Assembly (NCBI GenBank): GCA_902619805.1
Contig: CACNGC010000011.1
Span: 1 to 44,718, forward strand
DNA from: an uncultured SAR116 cluster alpha proteobacterium
GTDB taxonomy: Bacteria; Pseudomonadota; Alphaproteobacteria; Puniceispirillales; Marisalimonadaceae
Length of the DNA: 44,718 bases
Direction of reading: 5' to 3'
In this document: positions 34,524 through 43,627 of the stretch, one piece after another
Position numbering within the stretch: position 1 is the first letter of the stretch
Layout of the letters: the number at the start of each line of letters is the position of its first letter
Notes under the pieces: model-generated
Database searches by the model: none
Seen by the model: the letters and a program-made list of their open reading frames with translations, nothing else
Told to the model about the DNA's origin: nothing
Program-made: the position numbers and the translations under genes

Positions 34524-35495
34524 ATGAACAAAATAAAAGGACTTACTAAATCAAGTTTTGAAATCACTTATGAATTATTCATCATAATGATACCTACTTT
34601 AATAGTTGTAAAAATACTTGATGAAATAGGTTTTGTTGAAATTTTAAACAAGATGTTTGCTCCTTTAATGTTTTTATTAGGATTGCCAAAAGCTATTTCA
34701 TTAGTTTTTACTACATCAATGTTAACTAGTCCTTATGCTGGTCTTATAGTTTTCTCAGGGCTTCCTACTGATATGCCATTTACTGCTGCTCAAGCAAGTG
34801 TTCTAGGTCTTCTTATCTTATTTACACATTCTTTACCAATAGAAGTAATTATTTGCCGAAAAGCAGGCGTTAGAGCACGTGCAATGATATTTATTAGATT
34901 AGGTTTAGGAATATTATCATGTTATTTTTTGAATTTGTTTTTCGAATTAACAGGATATATGAATTATCCCGCTACTATTTTATTGCCAAGCCTTGAAAGT
35001 GCACCTGATCTTTTAAGTTGGGGGATTTCTCAATTAAAAGGGCTTGGAATGATTTTCATCATAATTGTTGCATTAGTCATTATTTTGGATTTTTTAAAAT
35101 ATATTGGTGTTGAAAAACTTATTGAAAAAGCTTTAAAACCATTTTTAAATTTTTTAGGTGTTGGTGAGAAGGCATCTACAATAGCAGTTGTAGGAGTTAC
35201 ATTAGGAATTGGATTTGGAGCTGGGCTTTTAATTAAAGAAGTTAAAACTGGAAAACTTCACTATAAAGACGTGTTTGGTGTATTAGTATTAGTGGGAATG
35301 CTTCATAGTATTATAGAAGATACCGCAGTAGTATCACTTATTGGAGCAAACATAATTATAACATTATTTCTTCGGGCTATATTAACACTTTGTATTGTTT
35401 ATATTTTTATGAGATTAGGTGCTAATTTCACCCAGGAATTTTGGCAAAAACATCTTACTAATTACAATATACCAGAATACAAACCAAATTCTTAA
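34524..35495 (+). CDS. Nucleoside-recognition (Gate) domain membrane protein
   Basis: A 323-aa membrane protein with two Gate-type halves. FEITYELFIIMIPTLIVVKIL then LGLPKAISLVFTTSMLTSPYAGL, and later IIVALVIILDFLKYIG with LGVGEKASTIAVVGVTLGIGFGAGLL, resemble the SpmA/SpmB and nucleoside-transporter gate modules. ILVLVGMLHSIIEDTAVV closes the second. Transport or regulation is assumed but substrate and role are unknown. It lies 15 bases after the MFS gene and overlaps the opposing SDR gene by 4 bases at its 3' end. Confidence 0.75.
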   Translation: MNKIKGLTKSSFEITYELFIIMIPTLIVVKILDEIGFVEILNKMFAPLMFLLGLPKAISLVFTTSMLTSPYAGLIVFSGLPTDMPFTAAQASVLGLLILFTHSLPIEVIICRKAGVRARAMIFIRLGLGILSCYFLNLFFELTGYMNYPATILLPSLESAPDLLSWGISQLKGLGMIFIIIVALVIILDFLKYIGVEKLIEKALKPFLNFLGVGEKASTIAVVGVTLGIGFGAGLLIKEVKTGKLHYKDVFGVLVLVGMLHSIIEDTAVVSLIGANIIITLFLRAILTLCIVYIFMRLGANFTQEFWQKHLTNYNIPEYKPNS

Positions 35496-36190
35496 TATGG
35501 AATTGATTTATTATCCCAAGCAAATATTTTGCCGTTATCATCAGTTGTTTTAGTATCAATAACATCAATCAATTTGTTAGCTGAAAACTCAGGAGAGAAA
35601 TATTGCTTGTTTTTTTTCTGGAAAGGTCTAGATAATTTTGAATCCACTGTGCCTGGGTGAAGACCAAAAATAATACTATTTTTATTTGATCTTTTTTGTT
35701 CTATCGACAGTCCCTTTAAGATCATATTTAATGCAGATTTCGAAGCTCTATAGGAATACCAACCACCAAGTTCATTGTCTTCAATACTTCCCACTCGTGC
35801 AGAAATTGATGCAAATTTTGTTGTTTTATCCCTATGTAAGCAAGGTAAAAAATATTTTGCAATTAATGCTGTAGGTATTGTGTTAGCGTTAAACATATCG
35901 AAAAATTTTTGAGCAGATAAATCCTTAATTGATTTCTCTGGATTATCTAACGCACCAATTGCAACTATGATTATGTCTAATTTAAATTGTAGAGATGATG
36001 CTGCATTTGATAGGCTTTCTTCATTACAATAATCAACCTTTATTGACTTTATAAGATCATTTTCAAAATTTTTACCTGATCTTGAGTACGCGATGATATT
36101 TTCAATATTTTGTTTTTTTGTGTATTCAATGCATAGTGCCTTTCCAATTGCACCAGAGCATCCAAAAATAGCTACATTTAGATTTGTCAT
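35492..36190 (-). CDS. SDR-family oxidoreductase (CsgA-like)
   Basis: A 232-aa SDR. FGCSGAIGKALC (9-20) is the nucleotide-binding loop; Ser130 and YSYRASK with Tyr147 and Lys151 form the catalytic set. ARVGSIEDNELGGWYSYRAS and LHPGTVDSKLSRPF are typical of the C-factor/CsgA-like branch of short SDRs. It probably reduces a ketone or aldehyde, but substrate is unknown. It is convergent with the Gate-domain gene, overlapping by 4 bases, and divergent from the hydrolase at 36284. Confidence 0.8.
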   Translation of the reverse strand: MTNLNVAIFGCSGAIGKALCIEYTKKQNIENIIAYSRSGKNFENDLIKSIKVDYCNEESLSNAASSLQFKLDIIIVAIGALDNPEKSIKDLSAQKFFDMFNANTIPTALIAKYFLPCLHRDKTTKFASISARVGSIEDNELGGWYSYRASKSALNMILKGLSIEQKRSNKNSIIFGLHPGTVDSKLSRPFQKKNKQYFSPEFSANKLIDVIDTKTTDDNGKIFAWDNKSIPY

Positions 36191-36283
36191 TATATAAACT
36201 TTTGTTCTTATAATTGAATTTTTAATCGTTATAGTTTATCCGATAGATATAATCATCTTATTATTAAATACAAAGAGATAGAT

Positions 36284-37006
36284 ATGAAAAATAATAAACC
36301 TCATTTCTTACTAATTCATGGAGCTTGGCATGGAGGATGGGTTTGGAATGAAATATCTGAAATCTTGAGATATCAGCGGTATAGTGTTTCAACTCCAACT
36401 CTCACGGGTTTAGGTGAAAAAAAACATTTACTATCATCAAAAATTACAATTGAAACATTTATTGAAGATGTTGTTAATCATATTATTTTTGAAAATCTTA
36501 ACAATATAATACTAGTTGGTCATAGCTTCGCTGGAAGTGTAATAAGTGGAGTTGCAGATAGATTAAAAGATAGAATACAAAAATTAATTTATTTTGATGC
36601 TATGATTTTAATAGATGGTCAAAAACCTTTTGATATTACTCCAAAAGAAACAGTTGAACAAAGAATTGAATTAGCAAAAAAATTTGGAAATAACATATCA
36701 ATACCAGCTCCTAGCGCTGATGCATTCGGTGTTTTCGATATTAAAAAGTCATTGTTACTAGAAGAAAAACTTACACCACATCCTCTAAGTGCATTTCAAT
36801 CAAAACTTATTCTTAAAAATGAGGTTGGTAATGGGATCCCTCTTTCCTATATTTTTTGTACGAAACCCGTTTACAAAAGTCTTGAGAGTTCAAGAGAGGT
36901 TGTGCGTAAAATGAAATGGCCAATTTTTGAGCTAAATGCTGGGCATGATGCCATGCTAACTCATCCAAAAGAAACTTTAAATTTACTTATGAAAATTTGT
37001 AACTAA
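36284..37006 (+). CDS. Alpha/beta hydrolase (esterase/hydroxynitrile-lyase type)
   Basis: A 240-aa hydrolase. HGAWHGGWVW from residue 12, nucleophile elbow GHSFAG with Ser81, and His221 (LNAGHDAMLTHP) near the end are characteristic of the salicylate-esterase/hydroxynitrile-lyase branch, widespread in bacteria with unknown substrates. The acid residue is less clear. It is followed after 22 bases by the thiolase gene in the same direction, so it may act on a CoA thioester or ester in that pathway (inference). Confidence 0.82.
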   Translation: MKNNKPHFLLIHGAWHGGWVWNEISEILRYQRYSVSTPTLTGLGEKKHLLSSKITIETFIEDVVNHIIFENLNNIILVGHSFAGSVISGVADRLKDRIQKLIYFDAMILIDGQKPFDITPKETVEQRIELAKKFGNNISIPAPSADAFGVFDIKKSLLLEEKLTPHPLSAFQSKLILKNEVGNGIPLSYIFCTKPVYKSLESSREVVRKMKWPIFELNAGHDAMLTHPKETLNLLMKICN

Positions 37007-37028
37007 AATATAAATTTTGGAGGTTAAA

Positions 37029-38195
37029 ATGTCAGCTTGTATAACTGGGTGGGCTCATAGTAAATTTGGAGTGAACTCAGAACAAACATCTGAAAATATG
37101 ATTGCAGATGTTGTTGAAAAAGCTATTAAGCATGCAGAAATTTCTGCTAAGGAAATAGACGCTATTTTTGTTGGAACATTCAATAATGGCTTTCAAAAAC
37201 AAGATTTTCACGGTGCACTACCTGCAGTTTCACAATCTGATTTGAGATATGTACCCGCAATGAGAGTGGAGAATGCATGTGCTACTGGTTCTGCAGCCAT
37301 TCATACTGCAATGAATGCAATTGAAGCAAAAAAAGCTAAAACTACTCTAGTCGTCGGTGTAGAAAAAATGACTGATGTATCTTCTGAAAAAGTAGGCGAT
37401 ATTTTACTAGGTGCAAGTTATAGACCTGAAGAAGGTAGTACAAAAGGTGGGTTCACTGGAGTTTTTGCATCTATTGCTAAGTCTTATTTTCAAAAATATG
37501 GTGATAAATCTGATATACTAGCAAAAATTGCAGCTAAAAATCATGAAAATGGTTGTTCAAACCCATTAGCACATATGCAAAAAAATCTTGGCTTTGAATT
37601 TTGTAATTCTATTTCAGAAAAAAATCCTTATGTTGCTGAACCTTTAAGAAGAACCGATTGTTCTATGGTATCTGATGGGGCGGCGGCACTAATAATACAA
37701 GACTTTGATTTATCGCTTTCTGCAAAAAGGGCTATTGCATTCAGAGCAAGTAGGCATGTTAATGATATTCTTCCACTTAGTAAGAGAGAAAAAACTGAAT
37801 TTGAAGGTGCGCGTCAAGCTTGGCACCATGCTCTTTCAGATGCTAAGATAACTCTAGACGATTTATCTTTTGTTGAAACTCACGACTGTTTTACAATCGC
37901 CGAACTTATTGAGTATGAAGCAATGGGCTTAACTAAAATAGGTGAGGGCTATAAAGCTATTGAAGAGGGTTGGGTTCAGAAGACTGGTAAATTACCCATA
38001 AACCCCTCTGGTGGACTGAAGTCAAAAGGGCATCCCGTTGGTGCAACTGGAGTATCTCAACATGTTATGTCTGCGATGCAATTAACTGGAGAAGCTGGAG
38101 ATATGCAAATCAATAAAGCAAATTTAGCGGGTATATTTAATATGGGTGGCGCTTCTGTTGCAAATTATGTGTCAATTTTAGAAAGATTACGCTAA
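37029..38195 (+). CDS. SCPx-type thiolase (acetyl-CoA acetyltransferase family)
   Basis: A 388-aa thiolase. Nucleophile Cys84 in VENACATGSAA; ETHDCFTIAELIEYEAMG with His285 and Cys287; and NPSGGLKSKGHPVGATG with His335. The HDCF block in place of the classical C-terminal CxG motif marks the SCP2/SCPx-like group, which cleaves branched or steroid-type 3-ketoacyl-CoA. I set the start at ATG 37029 because GGAGG (37019-37023) is its ribosome site; TTG at 37017 lies before it. Exact substrate is unknown. No DUF35-type OB-fold partner gene lies next to it. Confidence 0.88.
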   Translation: MSACITGWAHSKFGVNSEQTSENMIADVVEKAIKHAEISAKEIDAIFVGTFNNGFQKQDFHGALPAVSQSDLRYVPAMRVENACATGSAAIHTAMNAIEAKKAKTTLVVGVEKMTDVSSEKVGDILLGASYRPEEGSTKGGFTGVFASIAKSYFQKYGDKSDILAKIAAKNHENGCSNPLAHMQKNLGFEFCNSISEKNPYVAEPLRRTDCSMVSDGAAALIIQDFDLSLSAKRAIAFRASRHVNDILPLSKREKTEFEGARQAWHHALSDAKITLDDLSFVETHDCFTIAELIEYEAMGLTKIGEGYKAIEEGWVQKTGKLPINPSGGLKSKGHPVGATGVSQHVMSAMQLTGEAGDMQINKANLAGIFNMGGASVANYVSILERLR

Positions 38196-38196
38196 A

Positions 38197-38221
38197 AATA
38201 TTTTTGATGATTGTAAATATT
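38197..38221. terminator. Bidirectional terminator between thiolase and crotonase genes
   Basis: AATATTT (38197-38203) and AAATATT (38215-38221) pair over 7 bp around an 11-base loop. A T-run (38224-38229) follows on the plus strand, and T-rich bases follow on the minus strand. The two flanking genes converge here, 41 bases apart. Confidence 0.4.
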
Positions 38222-38236
38222 AATTTTTTAATTGCA

Positions 38237-39034
38237 TCATGAGTTTTTATAATTAGGTTTTCTCTTTTCTAGTAGCGCGTCTATTGCTTCTCTGTGATCA
38301 TCAAGTTGTTGTAACATGCTTTGTTGGCTAGCGGCCATTTCTAATGCATTTTGCAAAGGAACGTTTTGTGACATTCTTAGTAAACGTTTGGCTCGTCTGG
38401 ATGCTTCTGGAGGTTGGGCGGCAATTTTTTTAGCTAATTGTTGAGCTTCAACTATCAAATTTTCGTTGGGTACTACTTTTGAAACAAGACCCCAATCTAG
38501 AGCTTTGTTAGCATCTAGAACATCACAAGTTAGGATCATTTCATTAGCTCTTGCCAAACCAATTATTTTGGGCAGGAACCAAGATCCTCCATCTCCTGGT
38601 ATAATGCCTATTCTTAGGAAACTCTCTGAAAATTTTGCATCCTCACCAGCTATTCTGATATCACACATTGTACAAAGATCATTACCTGCACCTATAGCAT
38701 GACCGTTAACTGCTGCTATAACAGGGACATCAATAGAATTCATAGTTAAAGGAATTTTTTGAATACCAAATCTGTACCAATCTTCAAGTTGTGCTTGAGT
38801 CATTTGATCTTTTGTAGTCATATCTTTTATTTCTTGAAGATTGCCACCAGAAGAAAAACTTTTTCCAGCTCCGGTTAAAATAACACACCCAACATTTTTG
38901 TCTTTATCAGCTTTTTGTATATATTCTACTAAGCCTTCTATAATGTCTCCTGAAAGTGCATTTCTCGTATCAGGTCTGTTAAGTGTAATTTTGACAATTC
39001 TATCATCTTGTTCATATAAAACAGATTTTGACAT
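38237..39034 (-). CDS. Enoyl-CoA hydratase/isomerase family protein
   Basis: A 265-aa crotonase. SSGGNL (61-66) and GHAIGAGNDL (111-120) form the oxyanion hole, and the acidic residue is Asp148 in IIPGDGGSWFLP. It probably hydrates or isomerises an enoyl-CoA made by the acyl-CoA dehydrogenases 25 bases upstream on the same strand. A C-terminal helix with REAIDALLEKRKP matches the trimer region. Confidence 0.88.
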   Translation of the reverse strand: MSKSVLYEQDDRIVKITLNRPDTRNALSGDIIEGLVEYIQKADKDKNVGCVILTGAGKSFSSGGNLQEIKDMTTKDQMTQAQLEDWYRFGIQKIPLTMNSIDVPVIAAVNGHAIGAGNDLCTMCDIRIAGEDAKFSESFLRIGIIPGDGGSWFLPKIIGLARANEMILTCDVLDANKALDWGLVSKVVPNENLIVEAQQLAKKIAAQPPEASRRAKRLLRMSQNVPLQNALEMAASQQSMLQQLDDHREAIDALLEKRKPNYKNS

Positions 39035-39059
39035 ATTTCACCTCAAGTTTTCTTTGAAA

Positions 39060-40088
39060 TTAAGTTAAATATTCCCATAAGTTTTTATTATTTTTTTCAA
39101 GAAATCTTTTGCCTAAAAATTCCTCCCAAAAAGATTCATTTCCAAAGTCATTCCTCCAACTATTTAAATTTCTTGTAAAATAAGATAATTCATACTCTTT
39201 GGTAAATCCAATTGCTCCATGAACCTGATGAGAAATAGCTATAATTTTTCCAGCTGCAAAACCTGCTCTAATTTTTAATATCGCTGTATCGTTAGAATTT
39301 TTTTCACCTAAACCTAGTTCGGTAATTGTCAATAGGGCTGCTGAGGAGGCTGACAATTCAACTGCCATTTCTGAAATTTGGTGCTGTATAGCTTGAAACT
39401 TTGATAAAGTTCTACCAAACTGTTTTCTTTCTGAACAATAGTTTATTGACAAATCAACAACCTTTTCCATTGCACCTATCATTTGAGCAGATCTAAGAAT
39501 TGCACCTAAAAAATTAAAATCAATATTATTTTTAATGGGTTTCATTTCAGCAATATTTAAATTCTCTACCTTGATATCGTACCTTGGTTCAGCTAAAAAG
39601 TTTTTTTTATGTATAATTTCTCCATTAATTTCGTCGATTAAAATTGCTTTTTTGACATTGTTAAATTCATGAACAATCAACAAATTTTTAGTAAGGTTAA
39701 GGTATGGAACTGATAAAATCTCTCCAGAAATCATATTGTTTTTAATTTGTAAATTTTTTGTATTAGTAGCAAAAGTTACTATGCCGTTTGGTGCATTTAT
39801 ATCTGACTCAGATAGTATATAATTTGATAAGATTGTTTCAGATAAGGGTAAAGGAGTTCCATGATTATTTACAATTTTAATCAAAGGTAAAATTGAAAAA
39901 AATGGTATTTCATAACCACCAAACTTTTCTTTCACTGATATTTTTGGAAGTCCGTTTTTTTCAATTTCATTCCACAAATTTAATATATCAGTATTTTCAG
40001 AAACTATATTTTGTCTTAAACTATGATTTACGTGTTTTTGTAAAATTTTAGAAGTTGTTTCTAAAATTATTTCTAATTCTTCAATCAT
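39060..40088 (-). CDS. Acyl-CoA dehydrogenase-like protein, short divergent subunit
   Basis: A 342-aa member of the acyl-CoA dehydrogenase family, shorter than the usual 380 aa. The C-terminal helical domain is typical: YCSERKQFGRTLSKFQAIQHQ (218-236) with the FAD-contact Arg, and HQVHGAIGFTKEYELS (287-302). The middle strand region and N-terminal helices (1-190) are degenerate, with no clear SxPxSGSD motif, so FAD and catalysis may depend on a partner. Its start overlaps the next dehydrogenase by 4 bases. A heteromeric enzyme with that partner is likely. Confidence 0.82.
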   Translation of the reverse strand: MIEELEIILETTSKILQKHVNHSLRQNIVSENTDILNLWNEIEKNGLPKISVKEKFGGYEIPFFSILPLIKIVNNHGTPLPLSETILSNYILSESDINAPNGIVTFATNTKNLQIKNNMISGEILSVPYLNLTKNLLIVHEFNNVKKAILIDEINGEIIHKKNFLAEPRYDIKVENLNIAEMKPIKNNIDFNFLGAILRSAQMIGAMEKVVDLSINYCSERKQFGRTLSKFQAIQHQISEMAVELSASSAALLTITELGLGEKNSNDTAILKIRAGFAAGKIIAISHQVHGAIGFTKEYELSYFTRNLNSWRNDFGNESFWEEFLGKRFLEKNNKNLWEYLT

Positions 40089-41239
40089 CTTAGGCCTAAC
40101 TGTCTAGCAATTATACCTTTCATGATTTCAGTTGTGCCTCCTCTTAGGGAGTTTGATGGAATTCTTAATGTTGCATCTTCAAATAGATTTTGTAATTGAT
40201 TTGGCCATTCATGAAGCGGAACGATATTTGAAAATTCTCTTAATGTTTCTATCATCATCTTTTCAAATTTATTACCTAATTCTTTTACAAATGCTGCTTG
40301 TGTCTCAGGAGATTCACCATTTTGAAGCATTGAAGCAACTGAAAAACTCATTCTTCTTAATGTTTGTATTTCAGATATTAATTTACCAACTATCTTTGTT
40401 CCTGAATGAATGAGTGAGTTTCTGAATTCATTTATAAAACTATCTAATAATGTGAAATGAGAGAGAAATCTTTCTGGACCAGATCTTTCTAGGGCAAGTT
40501 CACCAACAACTTGTTTCCAGCCTTTGCCTTCTTCTCCTAAAAGGGAATCATCTGACAATTCAACATTGTCAAATAAAGTTTCATTAAAATGTCTTTGACC
40601 AGTCATGTCAGGAATCCCAGTAATTTTTACGTTTGGAAGAGACAAATCAACAAGAAATTGAGAAAGACCTTCATGCCTGTTTTTCTCAGATGCTGGACTA
40701 GTTCTAGCTAGAACAATCATATAATGTGCTAAATGAGCGCCGGTAGACCATATTTTTCTTCCCTCAAGTTTCCAGCCATTCTTAGTTTTGGTGGCTTTCG
40801 TTTTTACTGAGGCTAAATCCGAACCAGAGTCAGGTTCACTCATTCCAATAGCAAAAAAACACTCGCCAGCTGTTATTCGAGGAATAATAGAAGATTTCTG
40901 TTTTTCATTTCCATATCTCAAGATTTGACTTCCACTCTGTCTATCAGCTATCCAATGAGCTGCTACAGGAGCTCCCGAAGACAAGAGTTCTTCTGTTACT
41001 ACGTATCTTTCTAAAGCTGTTCTTTGATGTCCGCCATATTCTTTAGGAAATGACATCCCAAGCCAGCCTTTAGATCCAAGTTTTTTACTAAAGCTTGGAT
41101 CAGCTGAAAAAACCCAGGCATCTGGAGATTGTGTAATTTCATTATTATTTATACAGGTTGTTATAAATTCTCTTACTTCTTTTCTAAGATTTGAGAGTTC
41201 GTTTGTTTCTTTTATAAATGGAAAATTGAATTTTGACAT
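40085..41239 (-). CDS. Acyl-CoA dehydrogenase, large subunit
   Basis: A 384-aa full-length member. GMSFPKEYGG (61-70), GMSEPDSGSDLASVKTKA (132-149), WKLEGRKIWSTGAH, and C-terminal RGGTTEIMKGIIARQLG are diagnostic. Glu251 in ALERSG is in the place of the catalytic base of the isovaleryl-CoA-type dehydrogenases, whereas the C-terminal Glu position of medium-chain enzymes is Gly (RGGT); this choice is inferred. It removes two hydrogens from an acyl-CoA to FAD and passes electrons to ETF. It is first in the 41239-38237 operon and overlaps the short subunit by 4 bases. Confidence 0.9.
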   Translation of the reverse strand: MSKFNFPFIKETNELSNLRKEVREFITTCINNNEITQSPDAWVFSADPSFSKKLGSKGWLGMSFPKEYGGHQRTALERYVVTEELLSSGAPVAAHWIADRQSGSQILRYGNEKQKSSIIPRITAGECFFAIGMSEPDSGSDLASVKTKATKTKNGWKLEGRKIWSTGAHLAHYMIVLARTSPASEKNRHEGLSQFLVDLSLPNVKITGIPDMTGQRHFNETLFDNVELSDDSLLGEEGKGWKQVVGELALERSGPERFLSHFTLLDSFINEFRNSLIHSGTKIVGKLISEIQTLRRMSFSVASMLQNGESPETQAAFVKELGNKFEKMMIETLREFSNIVPLHEWPNQLQNLFEDATLRIPSNSLRGGTTEIMKGIIARQLGLR

Positions 41240-41330
41240 TAATACTTCTTTACAGTTGGTTACTACAATTAAACTAAATAATTAAAGGTAAACGTCAATA
41301 GAATTAATAGAATATAAATAAGTTTAATTA

Positions 41331-41357
41331 TTGATATTTAGAATTTCATAATATAAT
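41331..41357 (+). promoter_or_regulatory. Candidate promoter of the RraA-like gene
   Basis: TTGATA (41331-41336) and a consensus -10 TATAAT (41352-41357) are 15 bases apart, shorter than the ideal 17. The ATG at 41382 follows after 24 bases with AAGGA ahead of it. It lies in the 142-base divergent gap shared with the acyl-CoA dehydrogenase operon. Confidence 0.4.
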
Positions 41358-41381
41358 CTTTTTACGATTAAGGATGTAGAA

Positions 41382-42032
41382 ATGTCGATTGATGAAAATA
41401 ACTTGCAAAGATTAAGGAATATAGCAACACCTACATTAGCGAATGCACTTGATGATATTGGTTTCAATGGAGTTATGAATAATCTACATCCTGCAGGTCT
41501 GGGTATGAAAATAGTTGGTAGGGCAGTAACTGTGCAGGAGGTTACGGGGCCACATGGAAGCTTTTCTACAGAAGAATTCAAAGTTGGGCATATGATTGAC
41601 GCCGCTAGTCCAGGTGATGTTATAGTAGTTGCAAATAATGGAGCACAAGTATCTACCTGGGGTGGAATGGCTTCTTACTCTGCAAAATTAAAGGGTATAG
41701 CTGGGCTGGTAGTTGATGGTGGAGTTAGGGATCGAGAAGAAATAGTAGAATTTTCTTTTCCAACTTTTTCAAAACACATGGTTCCAACACCTGGTAAAAC
41801 TCGAATAAAAGTCCTTTCAATCAATGAGCCAATCATTTGTGCAGGAGTAAGGGTTAGACATGGAGATATTATTGTTGGAGATGGAACGGGAGTTTTGTGT
41901 TTGCCAATTGAACATGTTAAAAAAATAACAGAGGAAGCTGAAAAGTTTACTGCTGACGATAAAAAGGCTATGCAAGAGATGAAAAATGGTCTGACTTTTA
42001 GAGAAGCACTCAAGAAATTTTCAAAAATTTAA
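41382..42032 (+). CDS. RraA/HMG-aldolase family protein
   Basis: A 216-aa protein. GGMASYSAKLKGIAGLVVDG followed by GVRDREE, with Arg116 and Asp117, is the phosphate- and metal-binding centre of 4-hydroxy-4-methyl-2-oxoglutarate/oxaloacetate aldolases, shared with the RNase E inhibitor RraA. VGRAVTVQEVTGPHGS and RHGDIIVGDGTGVLCLP flank it. Class II aldolase or decarboxylase activity on a 2-oxo-diacid is more likely than RNase control, because it faces a sugar-acid kinase and a dehydrogenase. Its stop overlaps the kinase gene by 4 bases, tail to tail. Confidence 0.82.
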   Translation: MSIDENNLQRLRNIATPTLANALDDIGFNGVMNNLHPAGLGMKIVGRAVTVQEVTGPHGSFSTEEFKVGHMIDAASPGDVIVVANNGAQVSTWGGMASYSAKLKGIAGLVVDGGVRDREEIVEFSFPTFSKHMVPTPGKTRIKVLSINEPIICAGVRVRHGDIIVGDGTGVLCLPIEHVKKITEEAEKFTADDKKAMQEMKNGLTFREALKKFSKI

Positions 42033-43306
42033 GTTTTTCCTCTAAGAATTTGCAAAGCTCTTTTAAAAAAATCAGTTTGACCAAAATTTCCTGATTTTAG
42101 AGTAACTGAAACAGGTTTGTTACAATTTGAATTTGGTGACCAAAGAGCAGGAACTCCGTGAGCAATTTCTTTTCCAATTTTTAATTCTTGTAGCCCTAAT
42201 CCATTAACTACGGCACCTGATGTCTCACCACCAGCAGTTATAAAAATACCAAAAGTATGATTTAAAAGTTTATTCGATAGTTTCTCAAAAATACTTTCAA
42301 TCTTATTTGCTAATACTTCTTGTCCATACTGAAATTGTTTTTCTTTAACTATTTTTGGGTCTGCAGATGAATAAATTAAAGGTGATAGAGTTTCATTGTT
42401 TCTAATCCATTTTATAACATCTTCAATTAAGTTTTCGTTATTCATTACTTCGTCGGCAGAAATAAAATATGATGGATTATCTTTTTTATAAACCTCTATT
42501 TGACTCAAAGTAGCAGATGAACAAGAGCCTGATAGAATTACTGCATTTGTTGTATTTTCAGGAATTTGAAAATTTATATCCGAGAGTAAACCATCTTTTC
42601 TATAAATTTTTGGTAAACCTAAGGCAATTCCCGATCCACCAGTTAAAAATTGTAATTCTTTTACCCCGTTACAAATAATTTCAAAATCTTCATTATTGGT
42701 TGTATCAACTATTGCGTATTTGTAACCTTCAATTTTCAATTTGTTAATTTTATCTTTAACACTTTGTGAACCATTATTTATTGTTTTATAATCAATTAAT
42801 CCAACACTATGTTTAGTCTGATGGTCTAGCCATCTAACTAAATTATGGTCAATCATGGGTGTTAACGGGTGTTTTTCCATCCCTGATTCATTAAGTGGTT
42901 TTCCATTTACAAACATATGTCCGTAAAACACTGTTCTTCCTGCATCAGGAAAAGAAGGACAGGCTATGGTGAAATCGACATTTAATTCCTCCATTATAGC
43001 ATCAGTAACTGGACCTATATTTCCTTCTTTTGTTGAATCAAATGTAGAACAATATTTAAATATGAATTGACTGCAACCAGCATTTTTTAACCATTCCATA
43101 GCTTTTAGACTCTCTGATACAGCTTCATTTATTGGAATTGTCCTTGTTTTTAGTGCAATTACAGCAGCATCAGCATTGGTTAGTGAGGCTTTGTTTTTAA
43201 AGGAAGGAACCCCCGCAAACATAGAAACTTGCATTCCAGATTTTTTTAAATTATTTGCTATGTCTGATGACCCTGTAAAGTCATCTCCTATAATTCCAAG
43301 TATCAT
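42029..43306 (-). CDS. Four-carbon acid sugar kinase (OtnK/DUF1537 family)
   Basis: A 425-aa kinase. LGIIGDDFTGSSDIANNLKK near the N terminus, the central SGSCSSATLSQIEVYKK that begins the ATP-binding half, and the C-terminal GIFITAGGETSGAVVNGLG followed by EIAHGVPALW match the DUF1537 two-domain family. Known members phosphorylate 3-oxo-tetronate, D-threonate or D-erythronate, then a dehydrogenase or decarboxylase acts on the product. Here it lies 12 bases after a small ABM gene, with an isopropylmalate-type dehydrogenase upstream. Specificity (OtnK versus DtnK) is not resolved. Confidence 0.85.
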   Translation of the reverse strand: MILGIIGDDFTGSSDIANNLKKSGMQVSMFAGVPSFKNKASLTNADAAVIALKTRTIPINEAVSESLKAMEWLKNAGCSQFIFKYCSTFDSTKEGNIGPVTDAIMEELNVDFTIACPSFPDAGRTVFYGHMFVNGKPLNESGMEKHPLTPMIDHNLVRWLDHQTKHSVGLIDYKTINNGSQSVKDKINKLKIEGYKYAIVDTTNNEDFEIICNGVKELQFLTGGSGIALGLPKIYRKDGLLSDINFQIPENTTNAVILSGSCSSATLSQIEVYKKDNPSYFISADEVMNNENLIEDVIKWIRNNETLSPLIYSSADPKIVKEKQFQYGQEVLANKIESIFEKLSNKLLNHTFGIFITAGGETSGAVVNGLGLQELKIGKEIAHGVPALWSPNSNCNKPVSVTLKSGNFGQTDFFKRALQILRGKT

Positions 43307-43318
43307 GTTTAATCAACT

Positions 43319-43609
43319 TTATAGTTTCTGTTTTTCAAGCTGTGTTACAATTTTTTCTTTAATCCAAGGTGTAACCTCTTCATTAAAAGCTAAATAATGA
43401 TTACTTTGAAGGTGAATATCAAAAGCGTCTTTATCAGTATATGTCTCATATAAAAAAACTACATTTTTGTCATTTGGATCATGACATACATCAAACTCAT
43501 GACAATCTTTTTCAAGTTCAAGAGAGTCTCTAGCTTGTTGTAAAATTCTAGTTTTAAATTTTTCTATATCTTTTTCATTGATTACGAATTTTACTGTAAT
43601 TACAAACAT
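43319..43609 (-). CDS. Antibiotic-biosynthesis monooxygenase (ABM) domain protein
   Basis: A 96-aa ferredoxin-like dimer fold: FVITVKFVINEKDIEKFK, RILQQARDSLELEKDCHEFDVCHDP, NVVFLYETYTDKDAFDIHLQSNHY. Members include quinone-handling monooxygenases (YgiN-like) and sugar-catabolism side genes such as LsrG. GAGGAG precedes the ATG. It lies between the dehydrogenase and the kinase, so it may act on a 3-oxo intermediate there (inference). Confidence 0.85.
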   Translation of the reverse strand: MFVITVKFVINEKDIEKFKTRILQQARDSLELEKDCHEFDVCHDPNDKNVVFLYETYTDKDAFDIHLQSNHYLAFNEEVTPWIKEKIVTQLEKQKL

Positions 43610-43627
43610 TAATTTATTAATCTCCTC

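Noticed and set aside
41382-42032. RNase E inhibitor RraA
   Set aside because: The protein keeps the aldolase-type Arg/Asp centre and sits among sugar-acid genes, so an enzyme is more likely.
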